Shown here piece by piece: positions 9,252 through 17,748 of a stretch of 49,143 bases of DNA. The notes under the pieces are model-generated. The model ran no database searches and had not been told where the DNA came from. It saw only the letters and a program-made list of their open reading frames with translations. This DNA comes from Candidatus Rokuibacteriota bacterium. Its GTDB lineage: Bacteria; Methylomirabilota; Methylomirabilia; Rokubacteriales; CSP1-6. Made by a program: the position numbers and the translations under genes. Every line of letters begins with the position of its first letter. Position 1 is the first letter of the stretch. Location of the stretch: contig QHTE01000027.1 of NCBI GenBank assembly GCA_003220685.1, forward strand, positions 1-49,143. The letters run 5' to 3'.

Positions 9252-9947
9252 GTGGCATCAAGCTTGCCATCCACGTGTGCGACGTCGGGAGCACACGAGG
9301 AGGAATCGACATGGCAATCGGCGGCGTGCGGCAACCCGCTTCGTAGTCGTTGCGAGCGCAAACAGGTAAGCGTCCTCTTCGCGGACGTCTCGGGCTTTAC
9401 GGCCCTGTCCGAGCAGCTCGATCCGGAGCAGGTCAGCGAGATCATGCGCCGCACGTTCGACCTCGCGCTGGAGACGGTGCACCAGCACGGTGGGACGGTG
9501 AACCAGTTCCTGGCCGACGGAATCATGGCGCTCTTCGCTGACGGCTCGGGCGAGCATCATGCCTGCCGCGCGCTGAACGCGGCCCTTGATGCGCAAGAGC
9601 GCCTCGAAACAGTGCGCCGGGATGTTCGGGGGAGTTATGACCTGGAGTTCCGAGTGCGCATGGCCATCAACACAGGGCCCGTCGTCGTCGGAGCCATCGG
9701 CGCCGCTCTGCGCACCGACTACACCGCGACGGGTAAGACGGCCGGCATCGCCTCGCAGCTGCTCGGCGTCGCCGAGCCCGGTCAGATCGTGCTCACCGGC
9801 CGCACGCGCGAGCTTGCCATCGGCCGCTACAACTTCGGAAGACTCGGCGAGATGCCGCTGCCCGGAGCGCTCGAGACGGTGGACGTCTACACGCTGACTC
9901 GCGAAACGCTGGGGTATGTCGAGAGCACGCGCCTGGCCACGGTCTAG
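9252..9947 (+). CDS. Stand-alone class III cyclase domain, probably catalytically inactive
   Basis: About 231 residues, almost entirely one class III nucleotide cyclase homology domain. The metal-binding Asp residues are kept (VLFADVSGFT and FLADGIMALF). The segment aligned to the partner gene's GDTTNLASRL reads GKTAGIASQL, so both transition-state residues, Asn and Arg, are replaced (Gly and Gln). I infer little or no cyclase activity, perhaps a dimer partner or decoy for the large neighbour. The start is uncertain. GTG 9252 is in frame, but the best ribosome site (GAGGAGGA, 9296-9303) precedes an out-of-frame ATG at 9311 whose frame stops at 9346. A one-base indel there would join it to the cyclase frame. 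Confidence 0.75.
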   Translation: MASSLPSTCATSGAHEEESTWQSAACGNPLRSRCERKQVSVLFADVSGFTALSEQLDPEQVSEIMRRTFDLALETVHQHGGTVNQFLADGIMALFADGSGEHHACRALNAALDAQERLETVRRDVRGSYDLEFRVRMAINTGPVVVGAIGAALRTDYTATGKTAGIASQLLGVAEPGQIVLTGRTRELAIGRYNFGRLGEMPLPGALETVDVYTLTRETLGYVESTRLATV

Positions 9948-11327
9948 TTATTCCGCGTCATCCCGTCGGGTGTTGCGGTTGATCCCGAGGATCTGCGCCG
10001 CCCGCACCTGGTTGCCGGCCGTCTCGCGCAGCACCGCGCGGAGCAGCGGCTTCTCGACCAGGCCGATCATCAGGTCGTAGAGGTTCGCGCTCGCGTGCCC
10101 GCGCAGACCCCGGACGCACTCGACGAGCTTGCGCTCGATCACTTCCTCGAGCGACGCGTCGACGCTGACCGAGGTGGCGGCTGACACCGGGCCGATCGGC
10201 AGGTGCTCCGGCAGGATGATGCCGCTCGTGGCCATCACCATCGCGCGCTGGATCACGTTCTCGAGCTCGCGCACGTTGCCGGGCCAGTCGTAGCCCACCA
10301 GGCGGTCGAGCGCCTCGGGGGCGACGCCGCGCTCGCCGAGGTCGCCGGCGTACTTCGCGAGCAGGTGCTCGATCAGGAGCGGGATGTCGCGCCGCCGCTC
10401 GCGCAGCGGCGGCAGGTTCACGGTCACCACGTTGAGCCGGTAGTAGAGGTCTTCGCGGAAGCGGCCCTCCTTCATCAGCGTCTCGAGATCGCGGTTGGTC
10501 GCGGCCAGCACCCGCACGTCGATGCGGATCGATTCCTGGCCGCCGAGGCGCTCGATGGTCCGCTCCTGCAGCGCACGGAGCAGCTTGGTCTGGAGCTCGA
10601 CCGGCATGTCGCCGATCTCGTCCAGATAGAGGGTGCCGCCGTGCGCGAGCTCGAGCTTCCCGAGGCGGCGCTCCTTGGCGTCGGTGAACGCGCCGCGCTC
10701 GTGGCCGAACATCTCCGACTCGAGCAGGGTGGCCGGGATCGCCGCGCAGGAGACCGCGACGAAGGGGCGTCCGGCGCGACGGCTATAGTGATGGATCGCG
10801 CTGGCGACGAGCTCCTTGCCGGTGCCGGACTCGCCGCGCAGCAGCACGGTCACGTCGCTGGCGGCGACGCGCCCGATGGTCTTGTAGACCTCCTGCATGC
10901 GCGGATGCCGGCCGATGAGCGCGCCGAACTCCCACACCTCCTGCAGCCCGCTCTTGAGCCGCGTCACCTCCTGGGTCAGGCGGCGCGCCGTGAGGGCGCG
11001 CTCGATGAGCAGGAGCACCTCGTCGAGGTCGAAGGGCTTGGCCAGGTAGTCGTAGGCACCGCGCTGCATCGCCTGGATCGCGGTGTCCATGGTGCCGTGC
11101 GCGGTCATCACGATCACGCACGCGTCGGCGTGGACCTCGCGCAGGCGGCCGAGAGCGGTGAGGCCGTCGACGCCGGGCATGCGGATGTCGAGAAAGACCA
11201 GGTCGAACGGCTCGGCTTCGAACGCCTCGAGGGCGGCGGCGCCGTCCTTGACGGCGACCACCTCATAGCCCGCCTGGCGCAGGCCCTTCTCGAGGACCCA
11301 GCGCAGGCTGTCCTCGTCGTCGGCCAC
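9948..11327 (-). CDS. NtrC-family sigma-54-dependent response regulator
   Basis: A two-component output protein of about 459 residues. The N-terminal receiver domain has the acidic ADDED pocket, the phosphorylated Asp in FLDIRMPG, and the conserved Thr and Lys (TAHG, AKPFD). The central AAA+ sigma-54 activation domain has Walker A GESGTGKE, the GAFTDA sigma-contact loop and Walker B LDEIGD. The C-terminal Fis-type helix-turn-helix ([16 protein letters not shown]) ends abruptly with RRDDAE, several residues shorter than usual. The GTG at 11327 cuts the first receiver strand; the in-frame sequence [10 protein letters not shown] starts earlier but has no standard start codon. An ATC at 11352-11354 would give the expected N-terminus. 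It lies just downstream of its kinase partner and so responds to the same signal, likely nitrogen or another stress. Confidence 0.88.
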   Translation of the reverse strand: MADDEDSLRWVLEKGLRQAGYEVVAVKDGAAALEAFEAEPFDLVFLDIRMPGVDGLTALGRLREVHADACVIVMTAHGTMDTAIQAMQRGAYDYLAKPFDLDEVLLLIERALTARRLTQEVTRLKSGLQEVWEFGALIGRHPRMQEVYKTIGRVAASDVTVLLRGESGTGKELVASAIHHYSRRAGRPFVAVSCAAIPATLLESEMFGHERGAFTDAKERRLGKLELAHGGTLYLDEIGDMPVELQTKLLRALQERTIERLGGQESIRIDVRVLAATNRDLETLMKEGRFREDLYYRLNVVTVNLPPLRERRRDIPLLIEHLLAKYAGDLGERGVAPEALDRLVGYDWPGNVRELENVIQRAMVMATSGIILPEHLPIGPVSAATSVSVDASLEEVIERKLVECVRGLRGHASANLYDLMIGLVEKPLLRAVLRETAGNQVRAAQILGINRNTRRDDAE

Positions 11328-11373
11328 CAGGATGCGCGCGTTTACGGTCGCGATGGCCGTGAACGTCCTTTCG

Positions 11374-12447
11374 TCATTTCGCGATCGGCAGGAAACAGGT
11401 GACGCTCGTGCCGCGCCCGGCGGTGCTGTCCACCTGGATCGCGCCGCGGTGCTCCTCGAGGATGCGATGGCAGATCGAGAGCCCGAGCCCGAGCCCCTTG
11501 TCCTTGGTCGTGAAGAACGGGTCGAAGATCCGCGTGCGCACCGCGTCGGGAATGCCCGGGCCCTCGTCGGTCACTTGCGCCTCCACCATGCTGCGCTGGC
11601 CTGCACCGAGGTCCATCTTGCCGAAGAGCGGGTTCAGGCTCACGCGCGTCGTCAGGGTGAGGCGGCCGCCGCGCTCCATCGCGTCCAGGGCGTTTCGCAC
11701 GAGATTGTGGAACACCTGCAGCAGCCGATCCTCGTCACCCAGGATCGGCGGCAGGCTCGGATCGTAGCGGCGGATCAGCGTGACGGCGCGCTGGCGCGCG
11801 CCCTCTTCGTTGAGCAGGGTGACGCGCTCGAGCAGCTGGTGCAGGTTCAGCGGCACCGCGCGCAGCTGGATCGGCCGTGCGAGGTCCAGGAGCGTCTCGA
11901 TGATGCGGTTCACGCGGTCGACCTCGGTCAGGAGCACGTCGGTGTACTCGGCCAGCCGCGACTCGGCGCCGAGCTCGCGCCGCAAGAGCTGCACGGCGCC
12001 GCGGATGGCGCCGAGCGGGTTGCGCACCTCGTGGGCGAGCCCGACGGCCATCCGGCCCGCCGCCGCGAGGGTCTCGCCGCGGCGCACTTCCGCCTCGAGC
12101 TGATGGATGCGCGAGAGGTCGCGCAGCACCGCGACGGCGGCCTCGACCTGTCCGTCTCGGCCGCAGAGCGGCGCCGTCACGATCGACACGGGCACGCGGC
12201 GGCCGTCGACGCGCTCGACGAAACTCTCGGCCTCGGAGCGGCTCTCGCCCGTGGCAAGAGTCTCGCCGAGCCGACGCACGACCGAGGTCTCGGGCGAGAA
12301 GACCTCCTTGACGTAGCGGCCCTCCGCCCGGCGGGCCGAGCGCTCGGTGAGCACCTCGGCTGCAGAATTCCAGAAGACGATGCGCAGATCGGTGTCGACG
12401 GCGATCACCGCGTCGGGAAGACCCGCGAGGACCGCTTCGTAGTTCAT
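11374..12447 (-). CDS. NtrB-like cytosolic sensor histidine kinase
   Basis: A 357-residue sensor kinase. A PAS-like domain occupies about residues 1-115 (LPDAVIAVDTDLRIVFWN). The dimerisation/phosphorylation helix has the H-box LAHEVRNPL. The ATPase domain shows the N box (NLVRNALDAM), G1 (DEGPGI), F box (DPFFTTK) and G2 (GLGLGLS). There is no membrane segment, so it senses a cytoplasmic signal or protein, as NtrB/GlnL does. The response regulator gene follows on the same strand, which fits a co-transcribed pair. The ATG start at 12447 has only a weak AAGG upstream. Confidence 0.9.
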   Translation of the reverse strand: MNYEAVLAGLPDAVIAVDTDLRIVFWNSAAEVLTERSARRAEGRYVKEVFSPETSVVRRLGETLATGESRSEAESFVERVDGRRVPVSIVTAPLCGRDGQVEAAVAVLRDLSRIHQLEAEVRRGETLAAAGRMAVGLAHEVRNPLGAIRGAVQLLRRELGAESRLAEYTDVLLTEVDRVNRIIETLLDLARPIQLRAVPLNLHQLLERVTLLNEEGARQRAVTLIRRYDPSLPPILGDEDRLLQVFHNLVRNALDAMERGGRLTLTTRVSLNPLFGKMDLGAGQRSMVEAQVTDEGPGIPDAVRTRIFDPFFTTKDKGLGLGLSICHRILEEHRGAIQVDSTAGRGTSVTCFLPIAK

Positions 12448-12504
12448 TGGAGCGGGGACCTTGAGGCCGGCTTGGACCGAGGGTGGCCTGAGACAGACGC
12501 GGCG

Positions 12505-12580
12505 AAGCTCCGCACGCCCGATCGTTCGCGATGCGTGATTTGGCTCTGGCTCACGATTGCGGGCGCCAAGCTCCGCACGC
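12505..12580. repeat. 13-bp direct repeat in the tsaD / kinase spacer
   Basis: AAGCTCCGCACGC occurs at 12505-12517 and 12568-12580, in the 139-base spacer between the end of tsaD and the start of the kinase gene. The copies are 63 bases apart, about six helical turns. This spacing would suit an operator for the two-component pair, but no protein can be assigned. Confidence 0.4.
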
Positions 12581-12586
12581 GTTTCA

Positions 12587-13588
12587 TCACGCGAGCCGGA
12601 GGTCGGGGGCGGCGTTCATGGTCAGGGGCGCGCGCTCCCCGGCCGCGAGCCGGGCCGTTCCCGCCGCGGTGATCATCGCCGCGTTGTCCGTGCAGAGGCT
12701 GCGGGGCGGGATGTGAAGCCGCAGGCCGTGATCGATCGCCGCGGCGTCGAGGGCCTCGCGCAGGGGGGTGTTGGCGGCCACGCCGCCGGTCAGCACGACG
12801 CGCTTGACGCCGTGATGCAGCGCGGCCTTGACCGTCTTTCTCACGAGCATCTTCACCACCGTCGCCTGGAACGATGCCGCGACGTCGGCGATCTCGGCGG
12901 CGCCGAGCGGCGCCCGCTGCTTCACGTAGAGGGACACCGACGTCTTGATCCCACTGAACGAGAAATCGGCGGCGCCGTCGCTCATCTGGGCGAGCGGAAA
13001 GGTGACCGCCTTGGGGTCGCCGGTCCTGGCCGTGCGCTCGATCACGGGACCGCCCGGAAAGCCGAGGCCCAGGAGCTTGGCGACCTTGTCGAACGCCTCG
13101 CCGGCGGCGTCGTCGCGCGTGTGTCCCACCAGCGCGTACGTGAGCGGCGCGCGCGCGTGGTAGAGCGCCGTGTGGCCCCCCGAGACCACGAGCGCCAGGA
13201 ACGGGTGCACGGGCGGATCGTCGGTCAGGAACGCGGCGTAGATGTGCCCCTCGAGGTGGTTCACGGCGACCAGCGGCAGCCGGTGAACGTACGCGAGCGA
13301 CTTCGCGACCGAGCACCCCACGAGCAGCGAGCCGACGAGGCCGGGCCCTTGCGTGACGGCGATCCCGTCGAGGTCGGGCAGGCGCACCCCCGCGTCGGCG
13401 AGCGCCTTGTCCACGACCGGCACGATGACCTCGAGGTGGCGGCGCGACGCCAGCTCGGGCACGACGCCGCCGTACGGCGCGTGGATGGCGTCCTGCGAGG
13501 CGACCACGCTCGACAGGATACGACGCCCGTCGGCGAGCACCGCCGCCGCCGTCTCGTCACACGAGCTTTCGATCCCGAGCACGATCAT
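12587..13588 (-). CDS. tsaD: tRNA N6-threonylcarbamoyltransferase TsaD
   Basis: A 333-residue ASKHA-fold enzyme that transfers the threonylcarbamoyl group to A37 of tRNAs reading ANN codons, working with TsaB and TsaE (not in this window). It begins MIVLGIESSCDET, the family's first phosphate loop. The metal-binding motif HLEGH (H111 and H115) is intact, as are SGGHT and the C-terminal TGGVAAN loop. The ATG at 13588 fits the family's N-terminus; an upstream in-frame extension is not conserved-looking. Confidence 0.96.
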   Translation of the reverse strand: MIVLGIESSCDETAAAVLADGRRILSSVVASQDAIHAPYGGVVPELASRRHLEVIVPVVDKALADAGVRLPDLDGIAVTQGPGLVGSLLVGCSVAKSLAYVHRLPLVAVNHLEGHIYAAFLTDDPPVHPFLALVVSGGHTALYHARAPLTYALVGHTRDDAAGEAFDKVAKLLGLGFPGGPVIERTARTGDPKAVTFPLAQMSDGAADFSFSGIKTSVSLYVKQRAPLGAAEIADVAASFQATVVKMLVRKTVKAALHHGVKRVVLTGGVAANTPLREALDAAAIDHGLRLHIPPRSLCTDNAAMITAAGTARLAAGERAPLTMNAAPDLRLA

Positions 13589-13631
13589 CGTTCGTCCCCG
13601 CCCCCCCCTCATTCAATCGGCGCAGATAGCA

Positions 13632-13677
13632 AGGGCGATGCGGCCGCGTCCCCTGGCACCCGGCCTGGCATCGCCCT
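13632..13677. repeat. 10-bp inverted repeat between the processing protease gene and tsaD
   Basis: AGGGCGATGC and GCATCGCCCT flank a 26-base GC-rich loop. It lies downstream of the S41 protease stop on the minus strand. There is no T-run, so it could be a Rho-independent-like barrier, an mRNA-stabilising stem or a binding site. Confidence 0.4.
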
Positions 13678-13694
13678 CGATGCGCGCGTCGCCG

Positions 13695-14942
13695 CTACTG
13701 CGGCCGGACCTGGGCCTGCGGGTTCTGTCCCGGGCGCTGCTGCTCGATGATCCGCATCGTCTTGATCACGTCGAGCGCCCGCTGCACCTGGATGTCCTTC
13801 CGGAGCTCTTCCATCGGATCGAGCGACGGCTGCTGCCGGTCTTTCGCCGCGGTCGTATCCTTGGGGATCTCGACGACGATGTCGGGCGTGATGCCCTTGC
13901 CGTGGATCGAGCGACCCTTCGGTGTGAAGTACTTCGCCGTCGTGAGCCGGAGCCCGGAGCCGTCGGACAGCGGGATGATCGTCTGCACCGACCCCTTGCC
14001 GAAGGTCTGGGTGCCGACCACGATCGCGCGTCCCCAGTCCTGGAGCGCGCCCGCGACGATCTCGGAGGCCGACGCGCTGCCCTGGTTGACGAGGACCACC
14101 ATCGGCAAGGCGGGGTACGACTTCTTCGCGTGAGCCGAGAAGCGCATGTTCTGGTTGCGGACTCGCCCCTCGGTGTACACGACCAGCTTGCCGTCGTCGA
14201 TGAACTCCTCGGTGACCTCGACCGCCGCCGTCAGGAGGCCGCCCGGGTTGTTGCGCAGGTCGAGGACGAGCGCCTTCATACCCGCCTTCGCAGCCTTATC
14301 GAGCGCCGCGGCCATGTCGCCGGGCGACTGCTCCTGGAACTGGCGGAGCTTCACGTAGGCGATGCCGCCGCCGAGATCGGCCGACCGCACCGACTGCACC
14401 CGGATCTGCTCGCGCGTGATGTCGAAATCTTTCGGCTCGGTCCAGCCTTCGCGCACGACGGTGATCGTCACCTTCGTCCCGGGCTTGCCGCGCATGCGCT
14501 TGACCGCGTCGGGCAGCTGCATGTCCTTCGTGACGAGGCCGTCGATCTTCACGATGCGGTCGCCCGTCTGCAGACCGGCCCGGTGGGCAGGCGTCCCCTC
14601 GATCGGCGACACGACGGTCAGGACGTCGTCGCGCAGGGTGATCTCGATGCCGAGGCCGCCGAAGCTCCCGGTGGTCTCGACCTGCATCTCCTTGTAGCTG
14701 TCGGGGTCGAGGAACGAGCTGTGCGGGTCGAGGCCGCGCAGCGTGCCCTTGATCGCGTTGTAGATGAGGTCCTTCGGCGGGACCTGGTCGACGTACTGGT
14801 TCTGCACGATGGAGAGGACCTCGGTGAAGAGCTTCAGCTGCTCGTAGGTCTCGCTCTGATCCGCACTCTTGCTGGCAACGGATCCACCGAGCGATAGCGT
14901 AAGCACCACCAGGAGCGTGCTGATCACGAAGGCCTTCTTCAT
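13695..14942 (-). CDS. S41 C-terminal processing peptidase (CtpA family)
   Basis: A 415-residue periplasmic serine protease that trims C-termini of envelope proteins. A Sec signal or N-terminal anchor covers residues 1-24. A PDZ domain (about 88-165, with GGLGIE) precedes the catalytic core. The Ser-Lys dyad is visible: S291 in QGSASASEI and K316 in TFGKGSVQ. ATG 14942 follows AGAGGACGTCC, so the longer in-frame reading to 14990 is unlikely. It sits 26 bases after the EnvC-like gene, downstream of ftsEX. This is a common arrangement, and in other bacteria Ctp proteases control peptidoglycan hydrolases. Confidence 0.94.
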   Translation of the reverse strand: MKKAFVISTLLVVLTLSLGGSVASKSADQSETYEQLKLFTEVLSIVQNQYVDQVPPKDLIYNAIKGTLRGLDPHSSFLDPDSYKEMQVETTGSFGGLGIEITLRDDVLTVVSPIEGTPAHRAGLQTGDRIVKIDGLVTKDMQLPDAVKRMRGKPGTKVTITVVREGWTEPKDFDITREQIRVQSVRSADLGGGIAYVKLRQFQEQSPGDMAAALDKAAKAGMKALVLDLRNNPGGLLTAAVEVTEEFIDDGKLVVYTEGRVRNQNMRFSAHAKKSYPALPMVVLVNQGSASASEIVAGALQDWGRAIVVGTQTFGKGSVQTIIPLSDGSGLRLTTAKYFTPKGRSIHGKGITPDIVVEIPKDTTAAKDRQQPSLDPMEELRKDIQVQRALDVIKTMRIIEQQRPGQNPQAQVRPQ

Positions 14943-14968
14943 GGACGTCCTCTCATCCCCGCTTTTGA

Positions 14969-16162
14969 CTAGCCACCCTGGCGGAGCCACTGTTCCGGAT
15001 CTTGGGGCTTGCCCTGGTAGCGCACCTCGAAGTAGAGCCGTGGCCCGGCGAGCGATCCCGTATCGCCAACCGTGCCGATCCGCTGTCCCTGACGCACGTC
15101 CTCGCCTTCCCGCGCCTCGATGTCGGCGATGTGGGCGTAGAGCGTGTAGTACTCGTTACCGTGGTCCACGATGATCAGGTTACCGTACCCCTTGAACCAT
15201 CCCGTATAGATGACGTGGCCGCCGTGCACCGCGAGCACTTCTCGGCCGACCGCCGCCTCGATGTCGACTCCATTCCGGAAAGTCCGGGTGCCGAATCGCG
15301 GATGTACCTGCGCGCCGAACCCCGTGACGATCCGCCCCTCGGTCGGCCACGGCAGGCGCCCCTTTAGCGCGCCGAACCCGACTCCAGGAGGCTCGATCCC
15401 ACCCTTGGGTGGCGGAACCCGCGCCAGTTTGCGCTGCTTGGCCTGGAGCTCACGGATGAACGTCTCGAGGCGGTGGGACGCTTCCGTCAACTCGCCCACC
15501 ATGCGCTCGTGGTACGCGCGCTCGTCGCGCACCTTTGCGAGGATCACGCGCCGCTTCGCGACCTCGCGGTCGACCTCCGCCTGCTCCCGCTTGGCGTCTT
15601 CGTGGAGGCTCGCCAGCTCCAGCTGCTGCGCCTCCTCCTTGCCTTTGCGGTCCGCCAACTTCTCAGATGTAACACGATACTCTTGAATCAAGCGGGCGTC
15701 CAGGGCCGCGAGGCTCGCGAGATGGCGAACGGCGACGGCGCGCGTCACCGGATCCTCGCCGCTGAGGATGACCGGCAACGCGCCGCCCTGGGCGTGCACG
15801 CGATACATCACCCGGAGCCGTCCCGCGAGCGCGTTGATCTGTCCGGCGCGCTGCCGCTCGAGCCTGCCGATCTCGCCGCGGAACAGCTGGACGTCGCTCT
15901 GCGCCTTCTTGATCCGCGCCTCCAGGCGCGCGACCTCGGCCTTCTTGGCGACCAGGCGCCGCTCGATCTCCTCGAGCTCGGCCAGCAGCGACGTCTCACG
16001 CGCGCGCGCGGCCGCCGCCCGCTCCTTTTCCTCTTTGAGCTGCTTCTGCGTCTGCTGCAGCTTCCGCTGCTCGGCCTGCAACGGATCGTCTCGCCGGGTC
16101 TGGGCCGCCGCCGGCGCCACTGCGAGCACCGCCAGCGCGAGCGCGAGGGTCGCGCGACTCAT
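14969..16162 (-). CDS. envC: EnvC-like murein hydrolase activator (degenerate LytM/M23 domain)
   Basis: A 397-residue exported protein. It has a signal peptide (residues 1-20), a long coiled coil (about 25-250, rich in Arg/Glu/Ala/Leu heptads) and a C-terminal LytM-type domain (about 285-397). The domain has lost the zinc ligands of active M23 peptidases: the HxGxD site reads NGVD and the final H-x-H site reads LYFEVR, as in E. coli EnvC. It therefore should not cut peptidoglycan itself but activate amidases when pulled by FtsEX. Its start overlaps the ftsX stop (ATGA), giving translational coupling with the ABC partners. Confidence 0.92.
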   Translation of the reverse strand: MSRATLALALAVLAVAPAAAQTRRDDPLQAEQRKLQQTQKQLKEEKERAAAARARETSLLAELEEIERRLVAKKAEVARLEARIKKAQSDVQLFRGEIGRLERQRAGQINALAGRLRVMYRVHAQGGALPVILSGEDPVTRAVAVRHLASLAALDARLIQEYRVTSEKLADRKGKEEAQQLELASLHEDAKREQAEVDREVAKRRVILAKVRDERAYHERMVGELTEASHRLETFIRELQAKQRKLARVPPPKGGIEPPGVGFGALKGRLPWPTEGRIVTGFGAQVHPRFGTRTFRNGVDIEAAVGREVLAVHGGHVIYTGWFKGYGNLIIVDHGNEYYTLYAHIADIEAREGEDVRQGQRIGTVGDTGSLAGPRLYFEVRYQGKPQDPEQWLRQGG

Positions 16163-17043
16163 GGCTCGCGGCCGGCGCGCGCCAGCCAGCCGCCGAGCCC
16201 GCCGAGCAAGGTCCCCGCGCCGAGGAGCGCGGTCACGCCGACGGGCGTGAAGAAGACCAGCTGCGAGAGCCCGAGCGTCAGATTGACGAGCGGCTCGAGG
16301 CGCGGCGCCACCAGCGAGTACGTGAGGACGAGCGTGCCCAGCGCCAGGACCGCGCCGACCAGCCCTTGCATCATGCCCTGGAGCAGGAGTGGCAGCCGGA
16401 TCGTTATCTCGGAGGCGCCGACGAGCCGCATGATCTCGGTCTCGTGCCGCCGCGCGTGCAGGACCAGGGTTGTTGCGGTCGTGACCGTCAGGATCGCTGC
16501 GAGGCCGAGCACGGCGCCGACGCCGAGCCCGATCGTCGTGAGGAGCCGCTGCCAGTGCGAGAGCTGCTCGACCCAGTCGACGCTGCCGGCCACCTCGTCG
16601 GCTTCGGGCAACGCCGCCAGGCGCGCGACGAGCTCGCGCGCGCCCTCGGGCGTCGCGGCGGCGGCCGCCGGCGTCACCTCGAGCGACGCCGGCAGCGGGT
16701 TCGCGGGGAGCTGATCGACCACACCCGCGTCCTTGCCGAGCACCTGCTTGAGCCCGCGCAGCGCGTCGGCCTTGCCGACGAAGGTCACGGCGGCGACGCC
16801 GGGAGTCGTCCGGACGCGCTCGACCAGCGCGGCGACGTCGGGGGACGACGGCTCGCGCCGGAGGTAGACGACGATGCGGACGCGATCGCGCCAGCGCGCG
16901 ACCGCACGGTCGAGATTGGACGACACGAGCCAGAAGCCGCCGAGCGCCGCCAGCGAGAGCGTGATCAGCACGATCGCGCTGGCGGCGACGCGCCCGGCTC
17001 TTCGAAGGTCACGGAGCGCCTCGCCGACCAGGAATCCGACCAC
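16159..17043 (-). CDS. ftsX: Cell division protein FtsX
   Basis: A 294-residue membrane subunit of FtsEX. One N-terminal transmembrane helix (about 20-42), a large extracytoplasmic loop that would grip the coiled coil of EnvC, then three C-terminal helices with a cytosolic segment, the standard FtsX topology. MRLVGAS near residue 205 matches the conserved helix contacting FtsE. It lies four bases after ftsE and overlaps envC, so the three products form one division-coupled hydrolase switch. Confidence 0.94.
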   Translation of the reverse strand: MVGFLVGEALRDLRRAGRVAASAIVLITLSLAALGGFWLVSSNLDRAVARWRDRVRIVVYLRREPSSPDVAALVERVRTTPGVAAVTFVGKADALRGLKQVLGKDAGVVDQLPANPLPASLEVTPAAAAATPEGARELVARLAALPEADEVAGSVDWVEQLSHWQRLLTTIGLGVGAVLGLAAILTVTTATTLVLHARRHETEIMRLVGASEITIRLPLLLQGMMQGLVGAVLALGTLVLTYSLVAPRLEPLVNLTLGLSQLVFFTPVGVTALLGAGTLLGGLGGWLARAGREP

Positions 17044-17047
17044 GCGG

Positions 17048-17719
17048 TCAGCCCTCGTCCTTCACGACATGGCCGGCGGCGAGCGTCATGGTGCGGCGCT
17101 TGAGCGCCGCGGCCAGGCGCGCCTGGTGGGTGGCCAGCACGATCGTGGTCCCGCCCGATCCGATGTCCTTGAGCGCCTCGATGATCTCGGCGGCCATCGA
17201 CTCGTCGAGGTTGCCCGTCGGCTCGTCGGCCAGGAGAAGGGGCGGCCGTCTCACGATGGCCCGCGCCAGCGCCGCCCGCTGCGCCTCGCCCTGGGAGAGC
17301 TGGGCAGGGTAGGCCTGCGCCCGCGACGACATGCCGACGACGCGGAGCGCGTCGAAGACGCGCTCGGTGATCTCGCGCCGGGGCGTGCCGAGCACGCGCA
17401 GGACGAAGGCGACGTTCTCGTAGACGGTGCGGACGGGCAGCAGCTTGGCGTCCTGGAACACGACGCCGATGGACCGGCGAAGGGCCGCCACCTGCGAGCG
17501 CCGCATCGGGACCAGGTCGTGGCCGAGGACCTCGATGTCGCCCTCGGTCGGCAGGTCGTCGCGGTAGAGGAGCCGGAGCAGGGTCGTCTTGCCCGCGCCG
17601 CTGGCGCCGGTCAAGACCACGAACTCGCCCTTGGCGATGCGGAACGACACGCCACGCAGCGCAGGGACCTTCACGGGCCCGACCGAGTACACCTTCGAAA
17701 CCCGGTGAACCTCAATCAT
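17048..17719 (-). CDS. ftsE: Cell division ATP-binding protein FtsE
   Basis: A 223-residue ABC ATPase that drives FtsX. Walker [12 protein letters not shown]-loop in [10 protein letters not shown], signature LSQGE, and Walker [13 protein letters not shown] are all intact. The start ATG at 17719 has no Shine-Dalgarno; a perfect TATAAT lies 13 bases upstream, so the mRNA leader should be only a few bases long. It is first in the ftsE-ftsX-envC-ctp series. Confidence 0.96.
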   Translation of the reverse strand: MIEVHRVSKVYSVGPVKVPALRGVSFRIAKGEFVVLTGASGAGKTTLLRLLYRDDLPTEGDIEVLGHDLVPMRRSQVAALRRSIGVVFQDAKLLPVRTVYENVAFVLRVLGTPRREITERVFDALRVVGMSSRAQAYPAQLSQGEAQRAALARAIVRRPPLLLADEPTGNLDESMAAEIIEALKDIGSGGTTIVLATHQARLAAALKRRTMTLAAGHVVKDEG

Positions 17720-17732
17720 GGCGGGCGGTTCG

Positions 17733-17738
17733 ATTATA
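17733..17738 (-). promoter_or_regulatory. Consensus -10 box for ftsE
   Basis: A perfect TATAAT on the minus strand, in the 29-base gap between gatB and ftsE. The -35 candidate TCGCAA, 16 bases upstream, is poor (3 of 6). The expected start of transcription is about seven bases before the ftsE ATG, giving a nearly leaderless transcript. Confidence 0.6.
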
Positions 17739-17748
17739 GCCGCGGGCT

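Noticed and set aside
9948..9960. In-frame TGA recoding to selenocysteine, checked because selA/selB/selC are present
   Set aside because: No gene in the window ends early at a TGA with a homologous continuation; the short NtrC-like gene ends in TAA.
10203..11402. Long plus-strand frame opposite the NtrC-like gene
   Set aside because: Shadow of a well-supported response regulator; no signal, domain or ribosome site.
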